64,000 bases of DNA from Sphingobium sp. HWE2-09 (GTDB taxonomy: Bacteria; Pseudomonadota; Alphaproteobacteria; Sphingomonadales; Sphingomonadaceae). Each line of letters starts with the position of its first letter. Within the stretch, counting starts at the first letter, position 1. Location of the stretch: assembly GCF_035989265.1 (NCBI RefSeq), contig NZ_JAYKZX010000003.1, positions 186,001-250,000 of the forward strand, in the 5' to 3' direction. The notes beneath the pieces are model-generated. The model had not been told where the DNA came from, did no database searches, and worked only from the letters and a program-made list of their open reading frames with translations. Both the position numbers and the translations under genes were made by a program. Shown here one piece after another: positions 1 through 18,101 of the stretch.

Positions 1-240
1 GTCGCGGGCGTCAAGAAGATCATCGTGGTGATGGAGCATACTTCCAAGAACGGCGATCCCAAATTCATCCCCGCCTGCACGCTGCCGCTGACCGGCAAGG
101 ATGTGGTCGATATGATCGTCACCGACCTGTGCGTGTTTCAGCGCGCAGACCATGACAGCCCGTTCAAGCTGGTCGAAATGGCGCCGGGCGTGACGGCGGA
201 TGAGATCGCGGCTAAGACCACCGCCCATTATGTGAGCTGA
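1..240 (+). CDS. 3-oxoacid/acyl CoA-transferase subunit B (3' part)
   Basis: The window opens inside this gene; the frame is open from base 1 and ends at TGA 238-240, leaving the last 79 residues. The visible part contains the segment VVMEHTSKNGDPKF and the C-terminal block LTGKDVVDMIVTDLCVF, which are typical of the beta subunit of succinyl-CoA:3-ketoacid CoA-transferase (ScoB/PcaJ/AtoA type). This subunit moves CoA between succinate and acetoacetate or another 3-oxoacid. The catalytic glutamate and the partner subunit A gene lie outside the window, so the exact substrate cannot be told. The HIT gene follows after 11 bases. Confidence 0.85.
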   Translation, partial: VAGVKKIIVVMEHTSKNGDPKFIPACTLPLTGKDVVDMIVTDLCVFQRADHDSPFKLVEMAPGVTADEIAAKTTAHYVS

Positions 241-251
241 GGACGGCCAGG

Positions 252-692
252 ATGAGCCTTGACGGCGTCTATGACGACAATAACCCCTTCGCCCTGATCC
301 TTGCGGGCAAGATACCGTCGACCAAGCTGTATGAAGACGAACATACGCTCGCCTTCCTCGATATCCAGCCGCAGGCGAAGGGGCATAGTCTGGTCATTTC
401 CAAATGGTCCAAGGCGCGCAACATCCTGGAGATCGAGGACGAGGCGCTGGCGCAGGTGATGGCGACGGTCAAGAAGGTCGCCAACGCCACGCGCAAGGCG
501 CTTGTCCCCGATGGCATCCATGTCGCCCAGTTCAACGGCGCGCCGGCGGGGCAGACGGTGTTTCACCTGCATGTCCATATCGTGCCCCGATTCGAAGGCG
601 GGCCGCAGGGCTTTGGCGCGCATGCCCAAGGCCAGTTTGCCGACGCAGCCGCGTTGAGCGCGCTGGCCGACGAGATTCGCGCCCAATTCTGA
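252..692 (+). CDS. HIT family nucleotide-binding hydrolase
   Basis: A 146-residue protein with the histidine-triad signature HLHVHIVPR near residues 103-111, the phosphate-binding active site of the HINT/Fhit superfamily. The N-terminal half (FLDIQPQAKGHSLVISK) is the usual HIT fold entry. Family members cleave phosphoramidate or dinucleotide bonds such as AMP-lysine or Ap4A; the natural substrate here is unknown. A GAGGAC ribosome-binding site at 239-244 lies immediately after the preceding stop, so the gene is probably cotranscribed with the CoA-transferase gene. Confidence 0.9.
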   Translation: MSLDGVYDDNNPFALILAGKIPSTKLYEDEHTLAFLDIQPQAKGHSLVISKWSKARNILEIEDEALAQVMATVKKVANATRKALVPDGIHVAQFNGAPAGQTVFHLHVHIVPRFEGGPQGFGAHAQGQFADAAALSALADEIRAQF

Positions 693-741
693 TGCCCCTT
701 CCTTTTATCGTTCGGCCGTCCTGGTCTGAGGGGCAGCCCTG

Positions 742-2037
742 ATGGGGCTGCGTCCCTTCATTGCGCCCGGCGCGCGGCTGGCGCTGCGGTCCAAGCGGGC
801 GAGCCAGCTGGTGCCGGGCGGGCGCGGCGACAGCGAGGTGATCCTGGACATTTCGCGGCTGTTGTCGCGGTCCTTCCATCCAGCGCCCACCGGTATCGAT
901 CGCGTCGAATATGTCTATGCCCGCGAACTGCTGGACCGGATGCCCGATCGGCTGGCCTTTGCCGCGGTGCATCCGGCCGGTGGCTATTATGGGCGGCTAA
1001 GCAGCGCGGCCGTGCGGCAGTTCCTGGCCTTTACCGCCGCCAAATGGCGCAACGCGCGGACGGCCGATACGAGCGAGAGCAAGGCGGCGGTGATCCGCCA
1101 CCTGTTCGCCACCCGCCCCCGGCCGGTGCCGCGCACGACCAGACCGCGCGTCTATCTACAGGTATCGCCCCATCATCTGGACGATCATGCGCAGGTCGGG
1201 GCGATCCTGCGGGCGGAGGGGGCAAAGTTCATCACCCTGGTGCATGACGTCATCCCCCTCAGCCATCCCGAATATGCCCGGCCCCAGGGCGCGGACGAGC
1301 ATCGCCGCCGGGTGCGCACGATCGACAGTTTCGCCCATGGCATCATCGGCAACAGCCAGGCGACGATCGAGGCGCTGGCGCCGCATATGCGCCATGGGTT
1401 GGATGGGCGCGCCATCCGGGTCGCGCATTTCGGCGCGGACGCGCCCGATATATTCGGCGCGAAGGGCGAAGCGCTGCCCGAGCGGCCCTATTTCGTCTAT
1501 ATCTCCACGATCGAGCCGCGGAAGAACCATCTGTTGCTGCTCAACCTGTGGCGGCGGCTGATCGAGCGATTGGGCGATGCCGCCCCGGTGCTGGTGCTGA
1601 TCGGACGGCGCGGCTGGGAGAATGAGAATGTCATCGACATGCTGGAGCGGGCCGAAGCGCTGCGCGGCCATGTGATCGAAGCGGGCGAGGTGTCGGACAA
1701 CCGGATGCAGGCGCTGGTCGCCAACGCGCGGGCGATGCTGATGCCGTCCTTCGCCGAAGGTTTCGGGATGCCGGTGGTCGAGGCGCTGGCGGCGGGCGTG
1801 CCGGTGATCTGCAGCGACATCACCGCCCATCGCGAGGTCGGCGCCGATGCACCGGACTATCTCGATCCGCTCGACGGCATGGGGTGGATGCGCGCGATTG
1901 AGGCCTATAGCCAAGCGCAGTCGCCCCAGCGGGCGGCCCAGATCGTCCGGCTGGCCCAGTGGCGGGCGCCGACATGGCGTGACTATTTCGACATCGTCAC
2001 CGACCTGATCGAAGAAGTGACAGCCTCTGTTCCTTGA
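742..2037 (+). CDS. glycosyltransferase family 4 protein
   Basis: A 431-residue GT-B glycosyltransferase. The N-terminal domain has the motif LSRSFHPAPTGIDRVEY, common at the start of polysaccharide glycosyltransferases in sphingomonads. The C-terminal domain has the nucleotide-sugar site: YISTIEPRKNH, then MPSFAEGFGMPVVEALAAG with the E-x7-E pattern of GT4 retaining enzymes. It probably adds a sugar to a surface polysaccharide, and its position just before the kpsC/kpsS pair supports a capsule role. Donor and acceptor cannot be read from sequence. The ATG at 742 follows the HIT stop by 49 bases. Confidence 0.85.
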   Translation: MGLRPFIAPGARLALRSKRASQLVPGGRGDSEVILDISRLLSRSFHPAPTGIDRVEYVYARELLDRMPDRLAFAAVHPAGGYYGRLSSAAVRQFLAFTAAKWRNARTADTSESKAAVIRHLFATRPRPVPRTTRPRVYLQVSPHHLDDHAQVGAILRAEGAKFITLVHDVIPLSHPEYARPQGADEHRRRVRTIDSFAHGIIGNSQATIEALAPHMRHGLDGRAIRVAHFGADAPDIFGAKGEALPERPYFVYISTIEPRKNHLLLLNLWRRLIERLGDAAPVLVLIGRRGWENENVIDMLERAEALRGHVIEAGEVSDNRMQALVANARAMLMPSFAEGFGMPVVEALAAGVPVICSDITAHREVGADAPDYLDPLDGMGWMRAIEAYSQAQSPQRAAQIVRLAQWRAPTWRDYFDIVTDLIEEVTASVP

Positions 2038-2171
2038 CCTTCACCGGCCGCGCCCGCATGGACGGTGGCAGGCATGAAAGGACAAGGCATGGCCCGTAGC
2101 GGGGCAGTATCAGGCAGCACGATCGGCGCGCGGGCGCGATCGCGAATCGCTTCGGCGCCTGTCGCGCGCGG

Positions 2172-3812
2172 ATGACGCCTGTCCCGTTTCTGCGATCGCC
2201 CCCTTTTTCGGGCATCGATCCCGCGACGGCCGCGGTCAGCGCGCCGGTGGGCGCATCTGTGGCGGCGGCGCCGGTCGCGGATGAGGTGTTGGACCTGTTG
2301 GTTCAAGCCCGTGTCGGCGGGGACTTTTGGGGCCATCGGCCGGAGGGCGTTGCGCTGGTCGTGCGCGCAGGCGTACCTGTCCAGGGGGCGGCGCTGTCGG
2401 GACTGATGCCTGAGCAGATCGCGATCCTGCCTGCATCGGGGGAGGTTCGAACGTCATCGGTCAAGGGTCGTCGCCTGCCTGCCTATTGCGATCCGTGGGC
2501 GCTGGTTGCGCAAGCGCGGGCGGTCCATGCCGCGCCCGACGATGACATCGCCCTTGTCGCAGGCCTGCTGGGCGTCGCGATCATCGATCCCGAAGGCGTG
2601 CCGGTCGATCCGGCTACGGCGCGGGCGGCACTGAAGGTGCGGCTGGCAGCGGCGCGTTATCGCGACTGTTTCACCGGCGCGCCGGTCGATGTTGCGCAGG
2701 CGATCGCGCAGCTGGCCGACTGGCGTCGTCATCTCGATGGCAATCGCGGCATAGCGGCAGCCAGCGGCATGGCCTTCTGGAAGCGAGAGGCGATGCGGCA
2801 CTTCCTGTGGGATGGTCTGCGCGCGCCACCCTTTCTGTCGGCGCCGCGCGGCTTGCGCCAGGCGCGGCGGGATGGTGGGGCACTGGCGATCTGGCCGTCG
2901 CGCGTGCCGCCTGCGATCGTTGCGGAGGCCAAGGCGGGGGCCGTGCCGGTGACGCGGGTCGAGGACGGCTTTTTGCGGTCGCGGGGACTGGGCGCAGCGC
3001 TGCATCCGCCCGGATCGGTGGTCGTGGACCGGACCGGCATCTATTATGATGCGCGCAGCGCCAATGATCTGGAAACGCTGCTGGCGACCCATGATTTTCC
3101 GCCTGCGCTGGTCGCGCGTGCCGCCCGCCTGCGCCAAAGGGTCTGCGCTGCGGGCGTCACCAAATATGGTCCCGAAGCAGGGCGGATGATCGCCCTGCCG
3201 CCGGGCCGTCGCACGGTGCTGGCGGTGGGCCAGGTGGAAGACGATCTGTCGGTGCGCCTGGGCGGCGCGGGCGTCGCGGGCAATCTGGATTTCCTGATGC
3301 GGGTCCGCCGCGCCGAACCGGATGCCTGGATCGTCTATCGCCCCCATCCCGACGTGCAGGCGGGGCATCGCAAGGGCCATCTGCCCGATCCGGTGGTGCT
3401 GGCGCACGCCGACGCGATCGATACCGGCGCGCCGCTAATGGCGCTGGTGCAGGCGGTGGACGACGTGCACGTCCTCTCGTCGCTCACCGGGTTCGAAGCG
3501 CTGATGCGCGGATGCGCGGTGACCGTGCATGGGATGCCCTTCTATGCCGGATGGGGGCTGACCCGTGATCGTGCTACGGCTATCGCCCGGCGGGGACGTC
3601 AACTCAGTGTGGATCAGCTTGTCGCGGGAGCCTTGATTCTCTATCCTCGCTATCTTGATCCGGTTACGCGTTTGCCCTGCGGTCCTGAAGTGATGGTGGA
3701 CCGCATGGCCGATGGATCGACGCCGCCGGTGACATGGCTTATCCGGTTGCGGATGCTACAGGGGAAGTTGCGCCGATTTATGACTTTGTTCGCCGAGTTC
3801 CTGCATGGTTAA
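2172..3812 (+). CDS. kpsC: KpsC-like capsule polysaccharide (beta-Kdo transferase) protein, shortened first domain
   Basis: A 546-residue protein. From about residue 210 it carries one complete KpsC glycosyltransferase domain: VEDGFLRSRGLG, YYDARSANDLETLL, VEDDLSVRLGG, VYRPHPDV and GFEALMRGCAVTVHG, followed by FYAGWGLT. KpsC normally has two such domains in ~670 residues and builds the beta-Kdo linker on the lipid anchor. Here the region before residue 200 matches only the tail of a first domain (DPWALVAQARAVH, then FTGAPVDVAQ and GMAFWKREAM, the inter-domain linker), so the first catalytic domain is largely missing. The gene ends in an 8-base overlap with kpsS. The start ATG 2172 has a weak ribosome-binding site and could be wrong. 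Confidence 0.8.
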   Translation: MTPVPFLRSPPFSGIDPATAAVSAPVGASVAAAPVADEVLDLLVQARVGGDFWGHRPEGVALVVRAGVPVQGAALSGLMPEQIAILPASGEVRTSSVKGRRLPAYCDPWALVAQARAVHAAPDDDIALVAGLLGVAIIDPEGVPVDPATARAALKVRLAAARYRDCFTGAPVDVAQAIAQLADWRRHLDGNRGIAAASGMAFWKREAMRHFLWDGLRAPPFLSAPRGLRQARRDGGALAIWPSRVPPAIVAEAKAGAVPVTRVEDGFLRSRGLGAALHPPGSVVVDRTGIYYDARSANDLETLLATHDFPPALVARAARLRQRVCAAGVTKYGPEAGRMIALPPGRRTVLAVGQVEDDLSVRLGGAGVAGNLDFLMRVRRAEPDAWIVYRPHPDVQAGHRKGHLPDPVVLAHADAIDTGAPLMALVQAVDDVHVLSSLTGFEALMRGCAVTVHGMPFYAGWGLTRDRATAIARRGRQLSVDQLVAGALILYPRYLDPVTRLPCGPEVMVDRMADGSTPPVTWLIRLRMLQGKLRRFMTLFAEFLHG

Positions 3813-5067
3813 CGTCCCCGCCAAGACATTTCTGTTTCTGCAAGGGCCGCACGGTCCCTATTTCGCGATGCTGGCGCAGGCGTTGCGCGAACGGGGCCAT
3901 CGCGCGTTGCGGATCAACATCAATGGCGGCGACAAGATCGACTGGCCGGGCGACGCCACCGATTATCGCGGGACGTTTCGCAACTGGCCGTTGTTCTTCG
4001 ACGATTTCGTCGTCAACCATGGCGTCACCGATCTGATCCTCTACGGCGATTGCCGCCCCTATCATGCGTCGGCACATGGCATGGCCCATTTGCGCGACCT
4101 GCGTGTGCATGTCCTGGAAGAAGGCTATATCCGGCCCGATTTCATGACGTTGCAGGATGACGGCGTGAACGGCAATTCCACCCTGCCGCTGGACCCGCAA
4201 TGGTATCTGGACCAGGCGCGCGGCCTGCCCATGCAGGAAGAGGTGGCACCGCCAATTCCGTCGACCTTCCGCGCGCGGGCGCGCAACACGATGCGCAATG
4301 GTCTCGCTGCGGCGCTGATGCGGCCTTATTTCCCGTTCTACAACACGCACAGGCCACATAGCTTCCTGATGGAATCCCTGGCCTGGTGCTGGAAACTGGT
4401 GATGCGCACCAATTATGAACGGCGATCGCGGGCCGACTGGGAGCAGGTCAAGGACAAGCCCTATTTTACGCTGCCGCTTCAGCTCAATTCCGATTATCAG
4501 ATCCGCATCCACTCGCCCTTCGGCAATATGCGCGCCGCGCTGCGCTTCGTGATCAAGAGCTTCGCGCAACATGCGTCGGACGGCGTCTCGCTCGTCGTGA
4601 AGCGCCATCCGCTCGATCCGGGCCTGGTGGGATGGGACCGGCTGACCCGACGCCTGGCGCGCCATTATGGCGTGGCGGACCGGGTCGTCTATCTGGCCGA
4701 CTGGGACATTGCCGAAGTCGTCGACAAGTCGCTCGGCGTCGTGACGGTCAACAGCACAGTGGGAACATTGGCGCTGAACGTGGGTAAGCCGGTGGTGGTG
4801 CTGGGCCATGCGGTCTACAAGGTGCCCGGCGTCGTCTATACCGGAAGGCTAGACGATTTCTGGCGCGCGCCGCGGGCGCCCGATCTGTCGCTCTATTCCG
4901 CCTTTCGTCGCGTGCTCATCGACCGATGCCTGGTGCGTGGCGGGTTGCTCAGCGAACAAGGCCTGCAACTGCTGGTCCGCAATTCCGTGGCGCGGTTATT
5001 GGGCCATCGGACGTTACACGACCATAATTCGACGCTGGAATTGCGCTCCGTTGTTATGCAGGGCTGA
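3805..5067 (+). CDS. kpsS: KpsS-like capsule polysaccharide biosynthesis protein
   Basis: A 420-residue protein opening FLFLQGPHGPYFAMLAQAL, followed by NGGDKIDW and VHVLEEGYIRPDF, the standard KpsS signature. KpsS adds the first beta-Kdo to the phosphatidylglycerol anchor of group 2 type capsules, and KpsC extends it. The second half holds VVKRHPLDPG and VTVNSTVGTLALNVGKPVV, the CMP-Kdo-binding half. The start codon overlaps the end of kpsC (ATGGTTAA), implying translational coupling. No capsule exporter genes (kpsMT, kpsDE) are in the window, so the locus is partial or split. Confidence 0.9.
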   Translation: MVNVPAKTFLFLQGPHGPYFAMLAQALRERGHRALRININGGDKIDWPGDATDYRGTFRNWPLFFDDFVVNHGVTDLILYGDCRPYHASAHGMAHLRDLRVHVLEEGYIRPDFMTLQDDGVNGNSTLPLDPQWYLDQARGLPMQEEVAPPIPSTFRARARNTMRNGLAAALMRPYFPFYNTHRPHSFLMESLAWCWKLVMRTNYERRSRADWEQVKDKPYFTLPLQLNSDYQIRIHSPFGNMRAALRFVIKSFAQHASDGVSLVVKRHPLDPGLVGWDRLTRRLARHYGVADRVVYLADWDIAEVVDKSLGVVTVNSTVGTLALNVGKPVVVLGHAVYKVPGVVYTGRLDDFWRAPRAPDLSLYSAFRRVLIDRCLVRGGLLSEQGLQLLVRNSVARLLGHRTLHDHNSTLELRSVVMQG

Positions 5068-5360
5068 TCCTTCGTTTCTTGCCTGAAGGCTCGAACGGCG
5101 TTGTCGTTATTTCCGTAAGCCTAGGCAGAGGGTAATATTTCAGCGCTGTTCGAGGCGGTTGCCGGAAGCAGGATTGCCTAGATTCACCTCCAGGACGAAG
5201 GCGATCGGAACAAGTCGATCGTGTAGAACAAGCAATCTGCCATGCGCTATAGCACAAGCGTCACCAGGGGTGTGTTTGCCATCAATCTGATGCAAATGGG
5301 CAAGTATCAGGCCCGGCTGCGGATTGAAGCAATAAGTTCAGCTATTCGGTTGGGAAATTT
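5068..5360. other. intergenic, no gene seen
   Basis: There are 293 bases between kpsS and the tRNA-Gln gene. Short open frames here have no recognisable family features. No clear terminator hairpin with a T-run follows kpsS. Confidence 0.5.
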
Positions 5361-5434
5361 TGGATGCCCGACAAGGACTCGAACCTTGATTGACGGAGTC
5401 AGAGTCCGCTCTCTTACCATTAGAGGATCGGGCA
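5361..5434 (-). tRNA. tRNA-Gln (CTG anticodon)
   Basis: Read on the minus strand the 74 bases fold as a cloverleaf: acceptor TGCCCGA pairs with TCGGGCA, the T loop is GTTCGAGTC, and the anticodon stem GCGGA/TCCGT closes the loop CTCTGAC, giving anticodon CTG (codon CAG, glutamine). The 3' CCA is encoded (TGG at 5361-5363 on the plus strand). Confidence 0.95.
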
Positions 5435-5556
5435 TCAGCCAAGCGCGTGTCTCGCTTGGGAGGCCGCAGATAGTCGCGGTCGGTATCCTGGTCAAGAGCT
5501 TTTGGACGGACTTAGCCGACTTTTTGATCGACGTTTGAACGGTTTTTCATCCAACC

Positions 5557-5595
5557 AAAAGAAAACCCGCCGGACAGCATGACGCGTCCGACGGG
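5557..5595 (-). terminator. rho-independent terminator after rpoC
   Basis: On the minus strand, about 80 bases after the rpoC stop, CCCGTCGGAC pairs with GTCCGGCGGG (one T:G wobble) and is followed by TTTTCTTTT. This is a good intrinsic terminator for the rpoBC transcript. Confidence 0.85.
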
Positions 5596-5676
5596 CATTG
5601 TCCTCTTCCCTCGCGGGGTCAAGGGGCATGGGAGCCGCAACCCATATAGGGAGCGGCTCCCGGCCTTTCAAAGGGC

Positions 5677-9963
<4,287 letters not shown>

Positions 9964-10038
9964 AATATCAGTCCCTCTGGAGGGTAAATGTCCGGGCGAA
10001 GAAGGGGAGGGGCGCCGCCGTCGGCCGCGCCCCCGTCC

Positions 10039-14238
<4,200 letters not shown>

Positions 14239-14301
14239 CCCGGCGAAAACTCAGTCCAGGCGCAATGGAAAAACCGGTGATTCGCACCCGTCATTCCACG
14301 C

Positions 14302-14336
14302 AAAAAAGTGCGGGCCGGGACTGTCCGATCCGCACT
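14302..14336 (-). terminator. terminator-like hairpin in the rpoB leader
   Basis: On the minus strand AGTGCGG ... CCGCACT forms a 7-bp outer stem around an inner GGAC-A-GTCC hairpin and is followed directly by TTTTTT. It lies about 65-100 bases upstream of the rpoB start and downstream of the sleB-like gene. It could end the upstream transcript or attenuate entry into rpoBC. Confidence 0.65.
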
Positions 14337-14518
14337 GTCAGCACATTGTGACCCGTCAAAAATCGCTCAATCCCGCCAGCTTCGCGCGCAATTCGAAGCC
14401 GGACCCCGAGCGATCCGGGGACGGCCAACCGCCAGGCGCATAGCGCAGCGGATGACCGGATTGACGCCGATATAGAGGCTTAGCCCAGCTTTGTGAAGGG
14501 GGCCGATCCAATCGGCGA

Positions 14519-15856
14519 TCAAGGTGTCGCGTTCGGTGTCTCGGCAGGTGGCGCGACCGGCGGCGTCACCGGCGCGATCTTCACCGTTTCGAACCGGCGC
14601 CGCACGCCGGTAAGGCCCGCGTCGGCAGGCGCTGTCGGCGGCGCCGCCGTCGGCACGCGCTGGCGCATACATTCGCTTTTCACCGCGCGGGGCGTCTGCG
14701 CGCAATTCCACAGCGCCCGTTGCAGCCCGACGCCCAGATTATGGATATAGCCAAAGCCCATCGTTTCGAGCTGGGCCTCGCTGGGCGGCCAGGCCTTTGG
14801 CCCGCTGCCTGCGCGCCAGCCCATGACCCGGCACAGCGGGCGGCCCCCGCATATCTTGTGGGCCATCGTCAACCAGTCGTCGGCAGCGCTCGCCCGTCCA
14901 AGGTCGATCATGAAAGTGACATTGTCCGGATCGGCCCCGATCAGCCGACCGCCCGCGATCGTTTTGCCGACCGAATGCGCGCCGATCGCCATCGGCGTCT
15001 GCGCAGCCAGTTCCGCTGTCGATGCCATGGCGGCGGCGATCGCTGCGGGTGCGGACGTAATCACCGCATCGCCCGACTGATGGGCGGGGGAGAGTTGCGC
15101 AATCTGTGCGATCTGCGGTTCGCTGCCTTCATTGCCTCGGCGGAAGGCGGGCGGGGTGCCCCACCAGCCGCGCCAGCGGAAGAAGAGATGCGTGCCCACC
15201 GCGGTGATCTTGTCCAGGCTGTCGCTCCAATAGGGGACGACCCAGTCGGTATGATAATGGGTGGCGTGCCCCACCGGTTCGAACACCTTGCCTGCCAGCG
15301 CCGCGCGGGCGATGGTCCGCGCCCGTTCCCACGCGGCGGCATTGGGCGTGCGTGCCAGCGCGCCGTCGCAGGTGAAGGTGAACTGACACCCCGTCCGCCG
15401 TTCCTGCCCCTGGAACACCACGCCGCATACCGTTCTGGGGAAGGCGGGATGGCGCGCCCGGTTCAGTACAACTTGCGCGACGGCCTGCTCGCCCACCGCA
15501 TCGTCGCCCGCTTCATAGATTTCCGCTGCCGCCAGGCAATCGAGCGCGCGGGCCAGGTCCGTTTCCGACCCTGAGAAGAGGAAGGGGCGGGCGGGCGGAT
15601 TGGCGGCTTTCGAAAAGGGGATAGCCAGGTTGAACGCGCGCGCCTTGTCGCGCGGCAGGGCGTAGACGACCACCGGCTCGACCGGCGGGGGCGTCGCGGC
15701 CGTGACCGGACGCCCCGCGCGCAAGGCGGCCATGGGCGGCCTGCCCGCGTGGCGACTATGCTGGGTGTCCCAGCCCGCGACGAGCGCGGGCAGGCCGACG
15801 AACAGGAGGAGCCAGACCAGCCAGACGACTGGACGGGGAGACGTGGTGGTGTTCAA
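14519..15856 (-). CDS. cell wall hydrolase, SleB (Hydrolase_2) family
   Basis: A 445-residue exported protein. Residues ~8-28 (VVWLVWLLLFVGLPALVAG) form an N-terminal membrane or signal segment. The Hydrolase_2 core lies at about residues 100-240: LAAAEIYEAGDDAVGEQAVA with VVLNRARHPAFPRTVCGVVF, then CQFTFTCDG and ATHYHTDWVVPYW. The family cleaves peptidoglycan, as in spore cortex-lytic SleB, and in non-sporeformers takes part in wall remodelling. The C-terminal ~200 residues are not assigned to a domain and contain conserved cysteines. It starts 26 bases after cysK and may share its transcript. Confidence 0.8.
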   Translation of the reverse strand: MNTTTSPRPVVWLVWLLLFVGLPALVAGWDTQHSRHAGRPPMAALRAGRPVTAATPPPVEPVVVYALPRDKARAFNLAIPFSKAANPPARPFLFSGSETDLARALDCLAAAEIYEAGDDAVGEQAVAQVVLNRARHPAFPRTVCGVVFQGQERRTGCQFTFTCDGALARTPNAAAWERARTIARAALAGKVFEPVGHATHYHTDWVVPYWSDSLDKITAVGTHLFFRWRGWWGTPPAFRRGNEGSEPQIAQIAQLSPAHQSGDAVITSAPAAIAAAMASTAELAAQTPMAIGAHSVGKTIAGGRLIGADPDNVTFMIDLGRASAADDWLTMAHKICGGRPLCRVMGWRAGSGPKAWPPSEAQLETMGFGYIHNLGVGLQRALWNCAQTPRAVKSECMRQRVPTAAPPTAPADAGLTGVRRRFETVKIAPVTPPVAPPAETPNATP

Positions 15857-15882
15857 GCCGATCTGGCTCCTAAAGGCCGTTT

Positions 15883-16800
15883 CTATTCCGGCAGGAAGTC
15901 CGGGACGGACAGATAGCGTTCGCCGGTGTCATAGTTGAAGCCCAGAACCCGGCTGCCCTCTGGCAGTTCCTTCAACTTCTGCGCGATCGCCGCCAGCGTG
16001 CCGCCCGACGAAATGCCAACCAGCATCCCCTCCTGCGTCGCGGCCTTACGGGCATAATCCTTTGCATCGGCCGGATCGACCTGGATCACGCCGTCCAGCA
16101 ACTGGGTGTGCAGGTTCGCCGGGATGAAGCCCGCGCCGATGCCCTGGATCGGGTGCGGACCGGGCTGACCGCCGCTGATCACCGGGGACAGGGTCGGTTC
16201 GACCGCATAGACCTTCAGATGCGGCCACTGCTTCTTGAGCACTTCGGCCACGCCGGTGATATGGCCGCCAGTGCCCACGCCCGTGATCAGCGCGTCGATC
16301 GGCGTGTCGGCAAAGTCGGTCAGTATCTCCTGCGCCGTGGTGCGGACATGCACGTCGATATTGGCGGGATTTTCGAACTGTTGCGGCATCCAGCTGCCCG
16401 GCGTCTGGCCGACCAGTTCCAGCGCGCGTTCGATTGCGCCCTTCATGCCCTTTTCGCGCGGCGTCAGGTCGAAACTGGCGCCATAGGCGAGCATCAGGCG
16501 GCGACGCTCGATCGACATGCTTTCGGGCATGACCAGCACCAGCTTGTACCCCTTGACCGCGGCGACCATCGCCAGCCCGACGCCGGTATTGCCCGACGTC
16601 GGCTCGATGATCGTGCCGCCCGGCTGCAATTCGCCCGATGCTTCGGCCGCCTCGATCATGGCGAGCGCAATACGGTCCTTGATCGACCCGCCGGGGTTGG
16701 ACCGTTCCGACTTGATCCATACTTCGGCGTCGCCGAACAGGCGGTTGACGCGGATATGCGGCGTGTTGCCGATGGTTTCGAGAATCGTGGCAGCTTTCAT
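15883..16800 (-). CDS. cysK: cysteine synthase A
   Basis: A 305-residue PLP enzyme that makes L-cysteine from O-acetylserine and sulfide. The PLP lysine is K41 in [10 protein letters not shown]; the substrate loop EPTSGNTG and the phosphate loop [10 protein letters not shown] are present. The start at 16800 is fixed by homology ([14 protein letters not shown]). The ATG overlaps the stop of the upstream MFS gene as ATGA, so the two are probably translationally coupled. The open frame runs further upstream only because it crosses the MFS gene. Confidence 0.95.
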   Translation of the reverse strand: MKAATILETIGNTPHIRVNRLFGDAEVWIKSERSNPGGSIKDRIALAMIEAAEASGELQPGGTIIEPTSGNTGVGLAMVAAVKGYKLVLVMPESMSIERRRLMLAYGASFDLTPREKGMKGAIERALELVGQTPGSWMPQQFENPANIDVHVRTTAQEILTDFADTPIDALITGVGTGGHITGVAEVLKKQWPHLKVYAVEPTLSPVISGGQPGPHPIQGIGAGFIPANLHTQLLDGVIQVDPADAKDYARKAATQEGMLVGISSGGTLAAIAQKLKELPEGSRVLGFNYDTGERYLSVPDFLPE

Positions 16801-18101
16801 GGGGCTTTCTCCTGGCTGTTCTCTTCTCGCCCGATGTCGGGTGGATCGAAGCTTCGTGCAAGGCGCAATTCGGGAAAGAGTCGCGCCCAGTAAAGGGTGA
16901 TGAGGATCGCCCCCACGCCGCCGCCGATCACCGCCGCAACCGGGCCGACCAGCGCGGCAAGAAAGCCGCTTTCGGCTTCGCCCAGTTCGTTGGAGGCGGA
17001 AATGGTCAGCTGGGACAGGCTGGACACGCGCCCGCGCATGGCGTCGGGCGTGTGCAGCTGGACCAGCGACTGGCGCACGAAGACGGACACCATGTCCGCG
17101 CCGCCCAGCACCACCAGCGATGCGATCCCCGCCTCGATCGCGATGCTGCGCGGCAGGAAGGCGGTGCAGCCAAAGGCGATGGTGGCCAGGCCGAACAGCA
17201 CGACCGACCCCAGCATCTTCAGCCCCACCTCCGTCTTCATCGGGCGGAAGGAGAACCAGAGCGCGGTCGCCGCCGCGCCGATGCCGGGCGCTGCGGCCAG
17301 ATGGCCCAGCCCGGTCGATCCCACATGCAATATGTCGCGCGCATAGACCGGCAACAGCGCGGTTGCGCCCGCCAGCAGCACCGCGAACAGATCCAGCGTG
17401 ATCGTCGCCAGCACCAGCCGGTTGCCCTTCACATAGGTGACGCCGTCGATCATCTGGCGGATCGGATGGCGGCTGGTGTCGCGCGGCGGTTGCGGCACCG
17501 GCCCGATCAGCATCATGGCGCAGAGCGCCACGCCATATAGGGTCGCGGCCAGCGCATAGGCGCCCCAGGGCGTCGCGGCAAAGGCATAGCCGCCCACCGC
17601 TGGCCCGGCGATCATGCCCGCCTGCCATACGACCGACGATATCGCGATGGCGTTGGGCAGCACGGCGGGCGGCACGAGGTTAGGCGCCAGCGCGCCATAG
17701 GCCGGGCCGTTGAACGCGCGTGCGGTGCCCACGATGACAGCGATGCCGAAGATGAGCGGCAGGCTGACCCAGCCTTCATAGGTGGCGAAGGCGAGCAGTC
17801 CCGCCGCGATCGTCAGCAATGTCAGCGTCAGCCGGGTAATGACCCGTCTGTCATAATGGTCTGCGACCCAGCCGGTGACGGGGGTGAGGAAGAAGAGCGG
17901 CAGGAATTGCGCCAGCCCGATCAGGCCAAGTTGCGCCGAGGCACCTGCCGTCGTCATCGTTTCGCGTGCGATATTATAGGCCTGCCACGCCAGCACGATC
18001 ATCATGCTATATTGCGCCAGCACGGCGCACAGCCTTCCGACCAGATAGGCCCGGAAATTGGCGAAATGCAGCGGGTGGCGGGGAGAGGGGGCAGCCGTCA
18101 T
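16797..18101 (-). CDS. MFS transporter (EntS-like exporter family)
   Basis: About 434 residues with roughly twelve hydrophobic segments; the loop [14 protein letters not shown] after the second helix is the major-facilitator motif A region. The overall pattern resembles the EntS/MFS_3 exporter group. Its coupling to cysK raises the idea of export of cysteine or a sulfur compound, but that is inference. The start [13 protein letters not shown] (18101) is preferred because the family begins near it; an earlier ATG at 18164 would add 21 non-conserved residues. Confidence 0.8.
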   Translation of the reverse strand: MTAAPSPRHPLHFANFRAYLVGRLCAVLAQYSMMIVLAWQAYNIARETMTTAGASAQLGLIGLAQFLPLFFLTPVTGWVADHYDRRVITRLTLTLLTIAAGLLAFATYEGWVSLPLIFGIAVIVGTARAFNGPAYGALAPNLVPPAVLPNAIAISSVVWQAGMIAGPAVGGYAFAATPWGAYALAATLYGVALCAMMLIGPVPQPPRDTSRHPIRQMIDGVTYVKGNRLVLATITLDLFAVLLAGATALLPVYARDILHVGSTGLGHLAAAPGIGAAATALWFSFRPMKTEVGLKMLGSVVLFGLATIAFGCTAFLPRSIAIEAGIASLVVLGGADMVSVFVRQSLVQLHTPDAMRGRVSSLSQLTISASNELGEAESGFLAALVGPVAAVIGGGVGAILITLYWARLFPELRLARSFDPPDIGREENSQEKAP

